Source: Clostridia bacterium
GTDB taxonomy: Bacteria; Bacillota; Clostridia; Oscillospirales; CAG-272
Assembly (NCBI GenBank): GCA_017556745.1
Contig: JAFYMF010000031.1
Span: 1 to 52,678 of the forward strand
Reading direction: 5' to 3'
DNA length: 52,678 bases
The notes below the pieces were generated by a model. It saw only the letters and a list, made by a program, of their open reading frames with translations. It was not told the DNA's origin and ran no database searches. Positions 16,458-25,060 of this stretch are shown piece by piece (the stretch's first letter is position 1; each line of letters opens with the position of its first letter). Made by a program: the position numbers and the translations under genes.

Positions 16458-17655
16458 ATTTAACCTCTACTCCCAACTGTTTAATCTTATCAAAGAAATC
16501 CGGCATGCTTTTATTTACTGCCTCTGCACCGTCAATTGTCCCACCTACAAGCGTGAGGAGTACACAAAGGGACATGACTATTCGATGATCATTGTGTCCG
16601 CATAGCATCACATCGGGTTTGTGAAAATTCCCCCGATTAACAATAATACGTTCTTCTTCAATTTCTACCGAAACACCAAATTTCCGCAGTTCCTCGGCCA
16701 TAGCTGCACCTCTGTCACTTTCCTTGATCCTAAGACGCTTTGTACCGGTAAATACCCCTCCGTTTTTAGCCGCGGCAACAGCAAAAAGTATCGGTCCCAA
16801 GTCCGGACAGTCTGATATATCTACTCCGGGCATGCCCTCATCAAGTACCGCAAAAAGCTCCTCGTACACCTTATCCCCTTGGAGGCTGTCATTTTTTAGT
16901 CCCGTTATATTCACGTCAGAGCCAAGAGAGCGCATCGCCCCAAAGAAAGCAGCGTTGGAGTAGTCCCCCTCAACCCAAACCTCTTGTGGCTTAAAGCTCT
17001 GATTTCCCTTTATGATAAAAGTGTTCTCACCCTCTCGACAGACCTCAACTCCAAATGTACGGAACGCATCTATCGTCATATTGATATACGACAAGCTCTC
17101 AATCGGCGGAATAACTTTTATAATACTGTCTCCATCCAAAAGAGGCAGTGCAAACAACAGTCCGGTTATAAACTGACTACTGATATCCCCCGGAACCAAA
17201 TACTCTCCGAAAGCAAGTTTTCCCGATACTGTGATCCGTTTGCCGTCGTTATCAAATTTTATCCCTTGTTTGTTACATATATCTTTATAAACGTCGAGAG
17301 GACGCTTCAAAAGTGTTTCACTTCCGTAAAGTGTTTTTTCGTCATCACCAAACATACAAAGCGGAAGGAAGAACCTAAGGGTTGAACCGCTTTCTCTGCA
17401 AAAAAGAGCTTCCTTTGCACTTCCCGGAACACCGATTCCGTCTATGATCACGGTATCACCATCGTATGTATAATTTGCACCAAGCGATTTTAAACAATCA
17501 AGTGTTGCTAAAATATCCTGGGACGGTGCTATACCGTGCACAATGCTTCGGCCTTTACTAAGTCCTCCACATATAAGCAAGCGGTGAGCCATACTCTTTG
17601 AGGGAGGAGCAGCTACTGTTCCTGTTGGCTTGCTTTTTTCGATAGTGACCCTCAT
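16444..17655 (-). CDS. aroA: EPSP synthase (3-phosphoshikimate 1-carboxyvinyltransferase)
   Basis: 403 aa. PPSKSMAHR at residues about 17-25, the phosphoenolpyruvate loop RESGSTLRF, and LCGHNDHRIVMSL near the C-terminus mark AroA. It joins shikimate-3-phosphate and PEP. The loop reads ESGSTLRF rather than the GNAGTxMR of enterobacterial and plant enzymes, placing it in a divergent clostridial group. Starts 1 bp after aroQ ends, so tightly coupled. Confidence 0.96.
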   Translation of the reverse strand: MRVTIEKSKPTGTVAAPPSKSMAHRLLICGGLSKGRSIVHGIAPSQDILATLDCLKSLGANYTYDGDTVIIDGIGVPGSAKEALFCRESGSTLRFFLPLCMFGDDEKTLYGSETLLKRPLDVYKDICNKQGIKFDNDGKRITVSGKLAFGEYLVPGDISSQFITGLLFALPLLDGDSIIKVIPPIESLSYINMTIDAFRTFGVEVCREGENTFIIKGNQSFKPQEVWVEGDYSNAAFFGAMRSLGSDVNITGLKNDSLQGDKVYEELFAVLDEGMPGVDISDCPDLGPILFAVAAAKNGGVFTGTKRLRIKESDRGAAMAEELRKFGVSVEIEEERIIVNRGNFHKPDVMLCGHNDHRIVMSLCVLLTLVGGTIDGAEAVNKSMPDFFDKIKQLGVEVKYEAV

Positions 17656-17656
17656 T

Positions 17657-18091
17657 TTATTTTTTCTCCATTTGTAAGAGATAGTCTATGGCATCTGTAT
17701 ATCCTGCAATTCCTCGGCCGGAAATAACCGTTTCACAGGCAAGGCGTACATAGCTTACCGCTCGGAACGGCTCACGTGAATCCACATCGGAAATATGTAC
17801 CTCTACCGTAGGAACGGCCACAGCTTTAACCGCATCCAAAATGGCAATACTGGTATGTGTATATGCCCCCGGATTTATCACAATACCATCAAAGACATTA
17901 TATGTGCTTTGTATCTTATCAACCAAATCCCCTTCATGGTTGGATTGATAGATCTCTACCTCAACACCCTTTTCCTTGCAATGATTTTCAATTATATTGC
18001 AAAGATCCTTGTAAGTTACTCTTCCGTATATATCAGGTTCTCTAATTCCCAACATATTCAAGTTGGGACCGTTAATAACCATAATTTTCAT
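17657..18091 (-). CDS. aroQ: type II 3-dehydroquinate dehydratase
   Basis: 144 aa, the normal size of the dodecameric type II enzyme. NGPNLNMLGIREPDIYG at the N-terminus holds the catalytic Tyr and Asn, and INPGAYTHTSIAILDA and EVHISD are further active-site motifs. Converts 3-dehydroquinate to 3-dehydroshikimate. Lies between aroEK (3 bp) and aroA (1 bp). Confidence 0.96.
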   Translation of the reverse strand: MKIMVINGPNLNMLGIREPDIYGRVTYKDLCNIIENHCKEKGVEVEIYQSNHEGDLVDKIQSTYNVFDGIVINPGAYTHTSIAILDAVKAVAVPTVEVHISDVDSREPFRAVSYVRLACETVISGRGIAGYTDAIDYLLQMEKK

Positions 18092-18094
18092 GTT

Positions 18095-19318
18095 TTATAC
18101 CATTTCTTCCATTATATTATCTGCGACAGAGTTTGGGGAACCGCTAACCTTTATAGCAACGTCAGCTGTTTGATTATATAGATCATACCGTTCCTCATAT
18201 CTCTTTTTTATTGCTTCCGCGTCCCGTGCCAGTGGTCTGTCATCGGTGGGAATGAGCTGCTCTATCGGCCTGTCTAAAAAGAAGATTTTTCCACTCGATT
18301 TAAGTGCTTCAATATTTTCACTGCGAAGAATTGCTCCACCGCCTGTGGCAATGACAGAGCCGCATCTTTTAGCGGCTTCTTTTATTGCCTCTGTCTCCTT
18401 GTCACGAAAAGCCGTCTCCCCTTCAGCTTCAAAAATTGCCGGGATAGCACCATGCTTCTCTACAATCATTTCATCAGTATCAATAAACTCTCTTCCTGTG
18501 ATTTCAGATAAAAGCTTGCCAACTGTTGATTTGCCGCTTCCGGGCATTCCGGTCAGTACAATATTTTGTTTTGACAGAAAGATTTCTCGGAACACGTCGT
18601 CAATAACTTTACGATCATATTGATTCTCCGTAAACTTTTCCGAGGCGAATACCGCCTGTGCTACAAGCATATAAAGACCGCACTCAGCCTTGATCCCCTT
18701 TTTTCTTGCCTGAGCTACCAGCTTGGTTACAAGAGGGTTATATACCGCATCCAGCACTGCTACAACGCAAGGGTAATCGTCAAGTTCAATCGGAGAAGAA
18801 TAGTTATCCGGGTACATTCCGCAAGGAGTTGTATTAATTATGATCTGTGCATCGGCATGGTCTCTTTTAGCATCTTCATAGGTAACACCGATTCTTCTGC
18901 TAACAGTGATGACCTCTCTTGCACCCTTACTCTTTGCTACGGCAACGGCCGTTTTGCCTGTCCCACCGGTACCTAGGACAAGTACCTTTTTACCTGAAAA
19001 TTCTATTCCTATTCTATCGGCAAGGGCACTCATTCCCATAAAGTCTGTGTTATAACCATATAATTTTCCGTCTTTATTGACTATGGTATTTACAGCACCG
19101 ATTTCCTTTGCGGCATCATCAATAACATGAAGATATGGAATTACAGCTTCCTTATATGGAATAGTTACGTTGATCGCCTTGAAATCATGGTTTATCATAA
19201 AGGCTTCCAGATCATCTACGGCTACCTCGCAGATCTCGTAGTTGTAGGAAGCAATTTTGTTATGTATTTCTTTTGAAAAGCTATGGGCAAGATGCTCCCC
19301 TATACAACCGTATTCCAT
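18095..19318 (-). CDS. aroEK: fused shikimate dehydrogenase - shikimate kinase
   Basis: 407 aa. Residues 1 to about 250 are AroE: HSFSKEIHN, the catalytic Lys in NVTIPYKEA, Asp in NTDFMG, and the NADP motif LGTGGTGKTA. Residues about 251-407 are AroK: Walker A GMPGSGKST at 257-265, DTDEMI, GGGAILR and the lid DDRPLARD. One polypeptide thus reduces dehydroshikimate and phosphorylates shikimate. The start at 19318 is preferred to the upstream one at 19339 because AAGGGG sits 8 nt before it and it starts just after the aroC stop (TAA-TA-ATG). Confidence 0.95.
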   Translation of the reverse strand: MEYGCIGEHLAHSFSKEIHNKIASYNYEICEVAVDDLEAFMINHDFKAINVTIPYKEAVIPYLHVIDDAAKEIGAVNTIVNKDGKLYGYNTDFMGMSALADRIGIEFSGKKVLVLGTGGTGKTAVAVAKSKGAREVITVSRRIGVTYEDAKRDHADAQIIINTTPCGMYPDNYSSPIELDDYPCVVAVLDAVYNPLVTKLVAQARKKGIKAECGLYMLVAQAVFASEKFTENQYDRKVIDDVFREIFLSKQNIVLTGMPGSGKSTVGKLLSEITGREFIDTDEMIVEKHGAIPAIFEAEGETAFRDKETEAIKEAAKRCGSVIATGGGAILRSENIEALKSSGKIFFLDRPIEQLIPTDDRPLARDAEAIKKRYEERYDLYNQTADVAIKVSGSPNSVADNIMEEMV

Positions 19319-19320
19319 TA

Positions 19321-20415
19321 TTAATTCCCCTTTAACCAATCTGTTCCGTAGCGAAGTGCCAACATATCACACACCGCCAGTGCAACGGCACTGTCAACAA
19401 CTACTCTTGCCCTGTGTACGATAGCAGGATCGTGTCTTCCTTTGATCTCCAGTTGCTTGTTTTCTTTTTTTATAAAATCTACTGTATCTTGTGTTTTATA
19501 GATGGACGGTGTCGGCTTTACAGCACAGCTCAATACAACAGGCATTCCATTTGTGATCCCACCGTTAATTCCGCCGTTGCTATTTGTTTTCGTATTAATT
19601 TTGTCTCCGTCGCAGTAAAAGGCATCATTTGCCTCGCTTCCGCGCATATCAGCCATATCAAAGCCTTTACCAAACTGTACCCCCTTAACAGCGGGTATCG
19701 AAAACAGGATGTGCGATACAACACTCTCAAAGCTATCAAACCACGGTTCACCTACGCCTGACGGAAGACCCACAATTGCGGTTTCCAAAATTCCGCCGAC
19801 ACTGTCGCCCTCGTTTGCCGCTTCCAAAATAGCGGCTTTCATTTTTTCTGCCGCTGCTTCGTCGAGGACAGCAAATTCCATTTTTTCAAGAGATGCGATC
19901 TCTCTGCTTATATCACAAAAATCTCTGTCTGCCACACCGGCACAACGTTTTATGTGGGTACCGATATATATCCCCTTAGATTTCAGCACATCAATGGCAA
20001 CTGCTCCTGCGGCGACAATAGCCGCTGTGATTCTTCCGCTAAAATGACCTCCGCCACGGTAGTCCTCATAACCATGATATTTACAGTTAGCAGTGTAATC
20101 CGCATGCCCCGGACGCGCCAGGCTTCTTGTATCACTGTAGTCTCGGCTTTTGATGTTATTATTTTTAATAGTGAAGCAAATTGGTGTACCGGTGGTCAGT
20201 TCATTAAAAACTCCACTGGAAATAATCACTTCATCATCTTCTGTTCGTCCGGTAGATATGTGTCCTTTCGCACGGCGCTTATCCATCTGAGAAGCGATAA
20301 ACTCTCTGTCGAGCTTTATTCCCGGTGCCAATCCGTCAAGAATCGCACCGATTTCCTCACCGTGACTTTCTCCAAATATTGTCAAGCTTATGCTGTTACC
20401 AAATGTATTTTTCAT
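19321..20415 (-). CDS. aroC: chorismate synthase
   Basis: 364 aa, full length. GESHG near residue 16-20, RPGHADYT, the RGGGHFSGR block and the C-terminal [13 protein letters not shown] segment are diagnostic. FMN-dependent conversion of EPSP to chorismate. Its ATG overlaps the aroB stop by one base (TAATG), so translation is coupled. Confidence 0.97.
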   Translation of the reverse strand: MKNTFGNSISLTIFGESHGEEIGAILDGLAPGIKLDREFIASQMDKRRAKGHISTGRTEDDEVIISSGVFNELTTGTPICFTIKNNNIKSRDYSDTRSLARPGHADYTANCKYHGYEDYRGGGHFSGRITAAIVAAGAVAIDVLKSKGIYIGTHIKRCAGVADRDFCDISREIASLEKMEFAVLDEAAAEKMKAAILEAANEGDSVGGILETAIVGLPSGVGEPWFDSFESVVSHILFSIPAVKGVQFGKGFDMADMRGSEANDAFYCDGDKINTKTNSNGGINGGITNGMPVVLSCAVKPTPSIYKTQDTVDFIKKENKQLEIKGRHDPAIVHRARVVVDSAVALAVCDMLALRYGTDWLKGN

Positions 20416-21422
20416 TACAGTCTTTCCTTTGCTATACGAGCAAGTTCATCCTTAGTAATATTTTTTATTTCAAATTCGCCGGGTGTATTCACAAAAATAA
20501 CATCAACGGTTTCTCCGTCAAATTTTTTGTCGTGATTCATGGCAGATATAATACTGTCAACGTCCACCTGAATATCGGTAGGGAGATTTACCTTTCGCAA
20601 TACACGAACAAGCCGCTCTCTCGTCTCTTTACCGCACATAGGAATCATTCCCAACGCAACACATTCCCCGTGATAAAGTCCACCAAGATTTTCACTGCTC
20701 TCTATCCCGTGACCGAGAGTATGTCCGAAATTCAGTATTTTTCGCAGGCTCTTTTCCCTCTCATCCTGCTCCACGACACTTCTTTTTATCTCAAGGCTTC
20801 TTACAATGATCTCATCGATATTTTCATTTATATCCTGATTTTCAAACAGTTCAAAAAGAGCCTTGTCTGAGGTAAGCGACATTTTGATTGCTTCAGCTAA
20901 TCCGCTGGATATTTGCCGCAGAGGAAGAGTTTTCAGAACATCGGGGTCAACAAGAACCTTCTTTGGTTGGTAGAACGCTCCGACAATATTTTTTATTCCG
21001 TCAAGGTTGATTGCTACCTTTCCGCCAATGGAAGAATCTATTTGAGACAGAAGAGTTGTGGGCACATTATAGAAATCTATTCCCCGCATAAAGGATGCCG
21101 CAACAAATCCCGAAAGATCTCCGACCACACCTCCGCCTACAGCCACAACACAGTCAGAACGAGTAAACCCTTTTTTGAGAAGAAAAGATAAAAGTCTCTG
21201 ATAACAGCCAAAGCCTTTACTTTCCTCCCCTTGCGGTACACATTCTATAAACGGTTCTTTGCACTGCTTGGCAATACATTTACTGTATTCCTCGGGAACA
21301 CCGTCATCCGTGATAATAAGCACCTTTCTGTTTAAATCAAACAATTCACCGGCTCTGCCAAGTGAACCTCTTTCTACCACGATATCATAGCTATTTTTTC
21401 CTAAATTCATATTAATTATCAT
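20415..21422 (-). CDS. aroB: 3-dehydroquinate synthase
   Basis: 335 aa. GGGVVGDLSGFVAASFMRG, PTTLLSQIDSSIGGK and the metal-binding HTLGHGIES motifs define AroB. NAD- and metal-dependent cyclisation of DAHP to 3-dehydroquinate. Lies 10 bp after pheA in the aro operon. Confidence 0.97.
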   Translation of the reverse strand: MIINMNLGKNSYDIVVERGSLGRAGELFDLNRKVLIITDDGVPEEYSKCIAKQCKEPFIECVPQGEESKGFGCYQRLLSFLLKKGFTRSDCVVAVGGGVVGDLSGFVAASFMRGIDFYNVPTTLLSQIDSSIGGKVAINLDGIKNIVGAFYQPKKVLVDPDVLKTLPLRQISSGLAEAIKMSLTSDKALFELFENQDINENIDEIIVRSLEIKRSVVEQDEREKSLRKILNFGHTLGHGIESSENLGGLYHGECVALGMIPMCGKETRERLVRVLRKVNLPTDIQVDVDSIISAMNHDKKFDGETVDVIFVNTPGEFEIKNITKDELARIAKERL

Positions 21423-21432
21423 GACAGTACCC

Positions 21433-22521
21433 TCACAGTGTAATCTGCGCTGAATAATTACCTACGACCTTGAGTTCATCGCAATATTCTTTTAGTTCTG
21501 AAAGCATCTTCTGTCCCTCGGTGCCGTTAATGTCACCCTCAGACTCAACATAGAAGTAATACTGCCAGTTTGAATCCTTTACGGGACGGCTTCTCAGCAC
21601 CTTCATATTGAAGCCATGTTCTCCAATAACATTGATTGCCTTTGCCAAAGCGCCTGCAATGTGACTCACAGTGAAAAGAAGCAGGAAATTATTATCCGAT
21701 GCCTTATTTGTGTTTTCAGCTCTCGAAAAGACAGCAAAGCGTGTTGTATTGAAATTACTTCCGTTTATATCTTTTTCAATAATGTTAAGTCCGTATAACT
21801 CTGCCGTTTCCTTACTGGCAATGGCGGCAATCGACTTATCCTTCATTTCCGCAACCTTTTGCGCCGCAATAGCTGTATTACTTTCCTGAATCTGCTCAAG
21901 GCCATGCTCTTTTATGAAATCATAGCACTGCATAAGCGCTTGTTGATGGCTAATGACCTCCCGTATATCCGAAAGGGTTGCACCTTTGATGCCCAGTAAA
22001 TTTTGCGAAATGCTCAGATCGTAAACACCGTTTATGTAAAGACTCCCTTTATACATAAGATCGAGAACTTGACCAACCTCACCTGCATAACTGTTTTCAA
22101 TCGGAAGCACTGCACAGTCACAGTCTCCGCACACAACGGCATTATATGCTGATTCAAAATCTCCGTAGGGAACCTTGTGTCCGTCAGGAAATATTCTGTC
22201 GGATGCAATATGAGCAAAAGCACCCTCAACTCCACTGTATGCTATCTTCATACCCGAGATAAGCTTGTGCTGATACTGCCTTGACAACTTCATGGTTGAT
22301 TTCAAGAAATTGATGTAGTATGAACGGATCTCATCATCTGCTATTTTCTTTGAATTATTCTCGATAACCTGAGCCTCTCTGACTGCATCGAAGATAGGAA
22401 GACCGTGCTCCTGCTTGTGCTCGGCTACCAGCCGTGCCGCCTCCATACGCATGGTAAATAGCTCAGCCATCTTTGAATCTACCTCGTTGATCATTGCTCT
22501 CGCTTTTTGTAATTTATCCAT
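21433..22521 (-). CDS. pheA: P-protein: chorismate mutase - prephenate dehydratase
   Basis: 362 aa. Residues 1 to about 88 form an AroQ-class chorismate mutase helix bundle (MDKLQKARAMINEVDSKM); about 91-270 is prephenate dehydratase (SGVEGAFAH, ENSYAGEV, FNTTRF near its end); about 275-355 is an ACT domain that normally binds Phe (feedback inhibition). Makes phenylpyruvate for Phe. Start set at 22521 because GGAG is 7 nt upstream; the frame is open to 22539. Confidence 0.95.
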   Translation of the reverse strand: MDKLQKARAMINEVDSKMAELFTMRMEAARLVAEHKQEHGLPIFDAVREAQVIENNSKKIADDEIRSYYINFLKSTMKLSRQYQHKLISGMKIAYSGVEGAFAHIASDRIFPDGHKVPYGDFESAYNAVVCGDCDCAVLPIENSYAGEVGQVLDLMYKGSLYINGVYDLSISQNLLGIKGATLSDIREVISHQQALMQCYDFIKEHGLEQIQESNTAIAAQKVAEMKDKSIAAIASKETAELYGLNIIEKDINGSNFNTTRFAVFSRAENTNKASDNNFLLLFTVSHIAGALAKAINVIGEHGFNMKVLRSRPVKDSNWQYYFYVESEGDINGTEGQKMLSELKEYCDELKVVGNYSAQITL

Positions 22522-22557
22522 ACTATATCTCCACATCAAATTCTTTAAACGTATCTG

Positions 22558-23586
22558 TTAAAGTTTATCCGCAATATCGAAAATGAGCTGTTCAGTCTTT
22601 TCCCAACCAAGACATGGGTCGGTAATAGACTTTCCGAAAACATGCTCACCCGAGCTCTGCGCTCCATCCTCAATGTAGCTCTCTATCATTAATCCCTTGA
22701 CCAAGTGCTTGATATCTCTGTTCTGATTACGGCTATAAACAACATCTTTTGCAATACGGATCTGCTCTAGATATTGCTTACCTGAATTGTTATGGTTAGT
22801 ATCAATGATAACTGAAGGATTAGCAAGTCCGGATTCCGCATAAAGCTCATTTACCTTAATAATATCTTCGTAATGATAGTTAGAGCAGCTTCTGCCTGTG
22901 TAATCAATATATCCACGAAGAATTGAATGGGCATGGGGGTTACCCTCACTTATAACCTCCCATCCGCGGTAAAGGAAAGTATGACTTGACTGCGCTGCTG
23001 TAATCGCATTCATCATTACAGTAAGATCTCCGCCGGTAGGGTTCTTCATTCCTACAGGAGCCTCAATGCCACTTGCTGTAAGTCTATGCTGCTGATTTTC
23101 AACCGAACGGGCACCGACAGCGACATAAGAAAGAAGATCAGAGAGATAACGGTAGTTTTCGGGATATAACATCTCATCTGCACAAGAGAATCCGTAATCC
23201 TTAAGCGCCGCGATGTGAAGATCTCTGATTGCAACAATACCCTTATACATATCAGGCTTTGCATCCGGATCAGGCTGATGAAGCATACCCTTGTAGCCCT
23301 GACCTGTTGTACGGGGTTTGTTTGTATAAATACGGGGAATAATAATTATCTTATCCGATACCTGTTCCTCAATTCTGCGCAAACGTGAAATATATTCAAG
23401 CACGGGTTCACGGTAATCCGCAGAACAAGGGCCGATAATCAACAGGAATTTGTCGGATACCCCCTCAAATACATCACGGATCTGTGCATCTCGTTCTTCT
23501 TTAACTTTTAACATCGTTTCTGTCAACGGGAACTCTTTTTTTACATCCTGAGGAATAGGAAGCTTTCTTTGGAAATTCATACGCAT
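22558..23586 (-). CDS. aroF: DAHP synthase, class I (AroFGH type)
   Basis: 342 aa. First shikimate enzyme, joining PEP and erythrose-4-phosphate. IGPCSADY, KPRTTGQGYKG, PVGMKNPTGGD and DTNHNNSGK are metal and substrate motifs of the type I-alpha family. First gene of the operon, with AGAGG 9 nt upstream. Preceded by an attenuator, so its transcription should drop when Phe and Tyr tRNAs are charged. Which of the Phe-, Tyr- or Trp-inhibited isoforms it is cannot be read here. Confidence 0.95.
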   Translation of the reverse strand: MRMNFQRKLPIPQDVKKEFPLTETMLKVKEERDAQIRDVFEGVSDKFLLIIGPCSADYREPVLEYISRLRRIEEQVSDKIIIIPRIYTNKPRTTGQGYKGMLHQPDPDAKPDMYKGIVAIRDLHIAALKDYGFSCADEMLYPENYRYLSDLLSYVAVGARSVENQQHRLTASGIEAPVGMKNPTGGDLTVMMNAITAAQSSHTFLYRGWEVISEGNPHAHSILRGYIDYTGRSCSNYHYEDIIKVNELYAESGLANPSVIIDTNHNNSGKQYLEQIRIAKDVVYSRNQNRDIKHLVKGLMIESYIEDGAQSSGEHVFGKSITDPCLGWEKTEQLIFDIADKL

Positions 23587-23630
23587 TGTTTATTACCTCT
23601 TTCCCTATATGCAGTACTCTCATCTAACAA

Positions 23631-23685
23631 AATTAACAGTCCACACTTGCCCATGCAAAAAGCACAACCAATGCGGACTGACCGT
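23631..23685 (-). terminator. attenuator terminator and antiterminator of the aro operon
   Basis: Minus strand CAGTCCGCA (23672-23680) pairs with TGTGGACTG (23637-23645) and is followed by TTAATTTTGTT: a terminator about 50 nt before aroF. The segment ACGGTCAGTC (23676-23685) overlaps the terminator's 5' arm and can instead pair, 9 of 10, with GACTGTCCGT (23711-23720) inside the leader peptide frame. That alternative pairing would break the terminator when the ribosome stalls. Confidence 0.75.
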
Positions 23686-23690
23686 TTTAT

Positions 23691-23765
23691 TCAACCGGGT
23701 ATCACTGAAGACGGACAGTCACAAGTAAAATAAAAGTAGTAAAAAAATCTATTAAACCCCATCAT
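23691..23765 (-). CDS. Phe/Tyr leader peptide of the aro operon
   Basis: 24-codon frame with a GGAG/AAAGGAG ribosome site. Codons 4-13 read FNRFFYYFYF: five Phe and three Tyr codons within ten. The stop (TGA, 23691-23693) lies just before the terminator hairpin. This is the design of the classic phe and trp leader peptides: lack of charged tRNA-Phe or tRNA-Tyr stalls the ribosome and lets the downstream RNA form the antiterminator. Its composition and place, not homology, support the call. Confidence 0.85.
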   Translation of the reverse strand: MMGFNRFFYYFYFTCDCPSSVIPG

Positions 23766-23834
23766 GACCTCCATCTCCTTTCTTTGATTATTGACCTATA
23801 TTATCGAAAATAAAAGTCATATATCTTTAAATAC

Positions 23835-23863
23835 ATTATATTACATATTTAAGCATTAGTCAA
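23835..23863 (-). promoter_or_regulatory. aro operon promoter
   Basis: TTGACT (23858-23863), 17-nt spacer, TATAAT (23835-23840) on the minus strand; start near 23828, about 60 nt before the leader peptide. Confidence 0.85.
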
Positions 23864-23903
23864 ACGAACGGTTTTAATTCAAACCATCGATATTTTAGAT
23901 GTT
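23854..23903. promoter_or_regulatory. LysR-type regulatory element, copy 1 (aro operon)
   Basis: 50-bp element, 40/50 identical to 30722-30771. It overlaps the -35 box at one end; at the other is ATCGATATTTTAGAT (23886-23900), a T-N11-A type box centred about 65 bp upstream of the expected start, the usual site for LysR-family activators. It ends on the DUF554 stop codon. Confidence 0.75.
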
Positions 23904-24630
23904 ACGATATTATCATTCGAAATATTAAATCGTACAATTTCTCGAACAACGGAACAGTATTATAGATAATTGGAGCAAACAAGATAGCGGGGAGAAAATC
24001 GGCAACCTTTATTTTGGTAATACCCATTAAATTTGTTCCGATCATAATAATTAAAAGTGAGCCTGCACAAGTCATTTCGTTAATAGCACCTGTGCTCATA
24101 AAGGGAGAGAGCAGACCTGCAAGAAGAACCAAACCACCCTGAATTACAAAGACAGATACCGATGCAAGCAAAACGCCAATACCGAGGCTTGAAGCAAGCA
24201 TCATCGAAGAAACGAGATCAAGCATTGCTTTTGTGATCAGAACAGAATTATCTCCCGTAAGACCGGCTTGAATAGAACCTGTTACCGTCATGGAGCCAAC
24301 GCAGAAAAGCAACGTTGCAGTTACTAGTCCCTCTGCAAGAGAAATATTTTTACCGTCTTTTTTAAATTTATTTTCAATAGCAGACACCATTTTATTAATG
24401 GCACCGTCAATATTCAGCAGTGTTCCTGTTATTACCCCGAGAACAATCGAAGCGATAAGGATCAGTACATTTTCGCCGGCCAGGCTTCCTGATATTCCTA
24501 TGTAAAGAGTGCAAGCACCTAAACCAACCATTGCAGAGTTGCTCACTTTTTCGGGAATTCCTTTTTTAAAAAGCAAACCGACACAAGAACCAAGTATAAC
24601 TGTTATTACGTTTACGATTACGCCTAACAT
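23902..24630 (-). CDS. DUF554 membrane protein under Phe T-box
   Basis: 242 aa, about seven membrane helices, no signal peptide. Matches the DUF554 family (E. coli YqgA type), whose function is not known. GLGACTLYIGISGSL and the ALTGDNSVLITKAMLDLVSSMM-like central helices are characteristic. It is transcribed alone from a T-box promoter and ends where the aro operon control element begins. Because its T-box specifier reads TTC (Phe), a role in uptake or handling of phenylalanine or a related aromatic compound is suggested by context only. Confidence 0.88.
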   Translation of the reverse strand: MLGVIVNVITVILGSCVGLLFKKGIPEKVSNSAMVGLGACTLYIGISGSLAGENVLILIASIVLGVITGTLLNIDGAINKMVSAIENKFKKDGKNISLAEGLVTATLLFCVGSMTVTGSIQAGLTGDNSVLITKAMLDLVSSMMLASSLGIGVLLASVSVFVIQGGLVLLAGLLSPFMSTGAINEMTCAGSLLIIMIGTNLMGITKIKVADFLPAILFAPIIYNTVPLFEKLYDLIFRMIIS

Positions 24631-24712
24631 ATATCATACATCTCCATAGCTTACAGTAAATCTTAAAGTTTTTGTCCCTCTGTTATAAATTTATCCGCAT
24701 AACAAACAAAAA

Positions 24713-25010
24713 CGTCCTCTGAATTCCGATAAAGAATACAGAGGACGAGAAAATCAAATTATAATCCCGCGGTACCACCTCAGTTCGCCGCAATCTCACG
24801 ATAACGACCTTGTCAGGTACTAACATACCTTTGTTCTGTGACGGGAACTCCCGTTGCATCCTACTAAAGACTTCTCTTATTCAGTGCACTGCTAACAGAA
24901 TGAATTCAGAAGGACACCCTCTTTGCCTCGCACCGTCCGGCAACTCTCTCCAGATTCTTTCCAACCTACTGGTTTCTGATCTTCGCATTTATGTGTTACA
25001 CTATTAAATT
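24713..25010 (-). ncRNA. T-box leader, specifier TTC (Phe)
   Basis: Minus strand AGGTGGTACCGCGGG (24766-24780) is the hallmark T-box sequence that pairs with the tRNA acceptor end. Upstream are the AGTA loop-E word (about 24965-24970), AGAGAG, and the specifier context GAA-TTC-A with TTC at 24902-24904. Downstream, CGTCCTCTG/CAGAGGACG (24713-24721, 24739-24747) plus TTTTTG forms the terminator. Uncharged tRNA-Phe should allow DUF554 transcription. T-box identity is firm; the specifier is read from context. Confidence 0.92.
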
Positions 25011-25016
25011 AATTGT

Positions 25017-25045
25017 ATTTTATCACTTTAGCATGAAAAAGTCAA
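25017..25045 (-). promoter_or_regulatory. T-box/DUF554 promoter
   Basis: TTGACT (25040-25045), 17-nt spacer, TAAAAT (25017-25022) on the minus strand. Confidence 0.85.
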
Positions 25046-25060
25046 TAAGCTTTGATAAAA

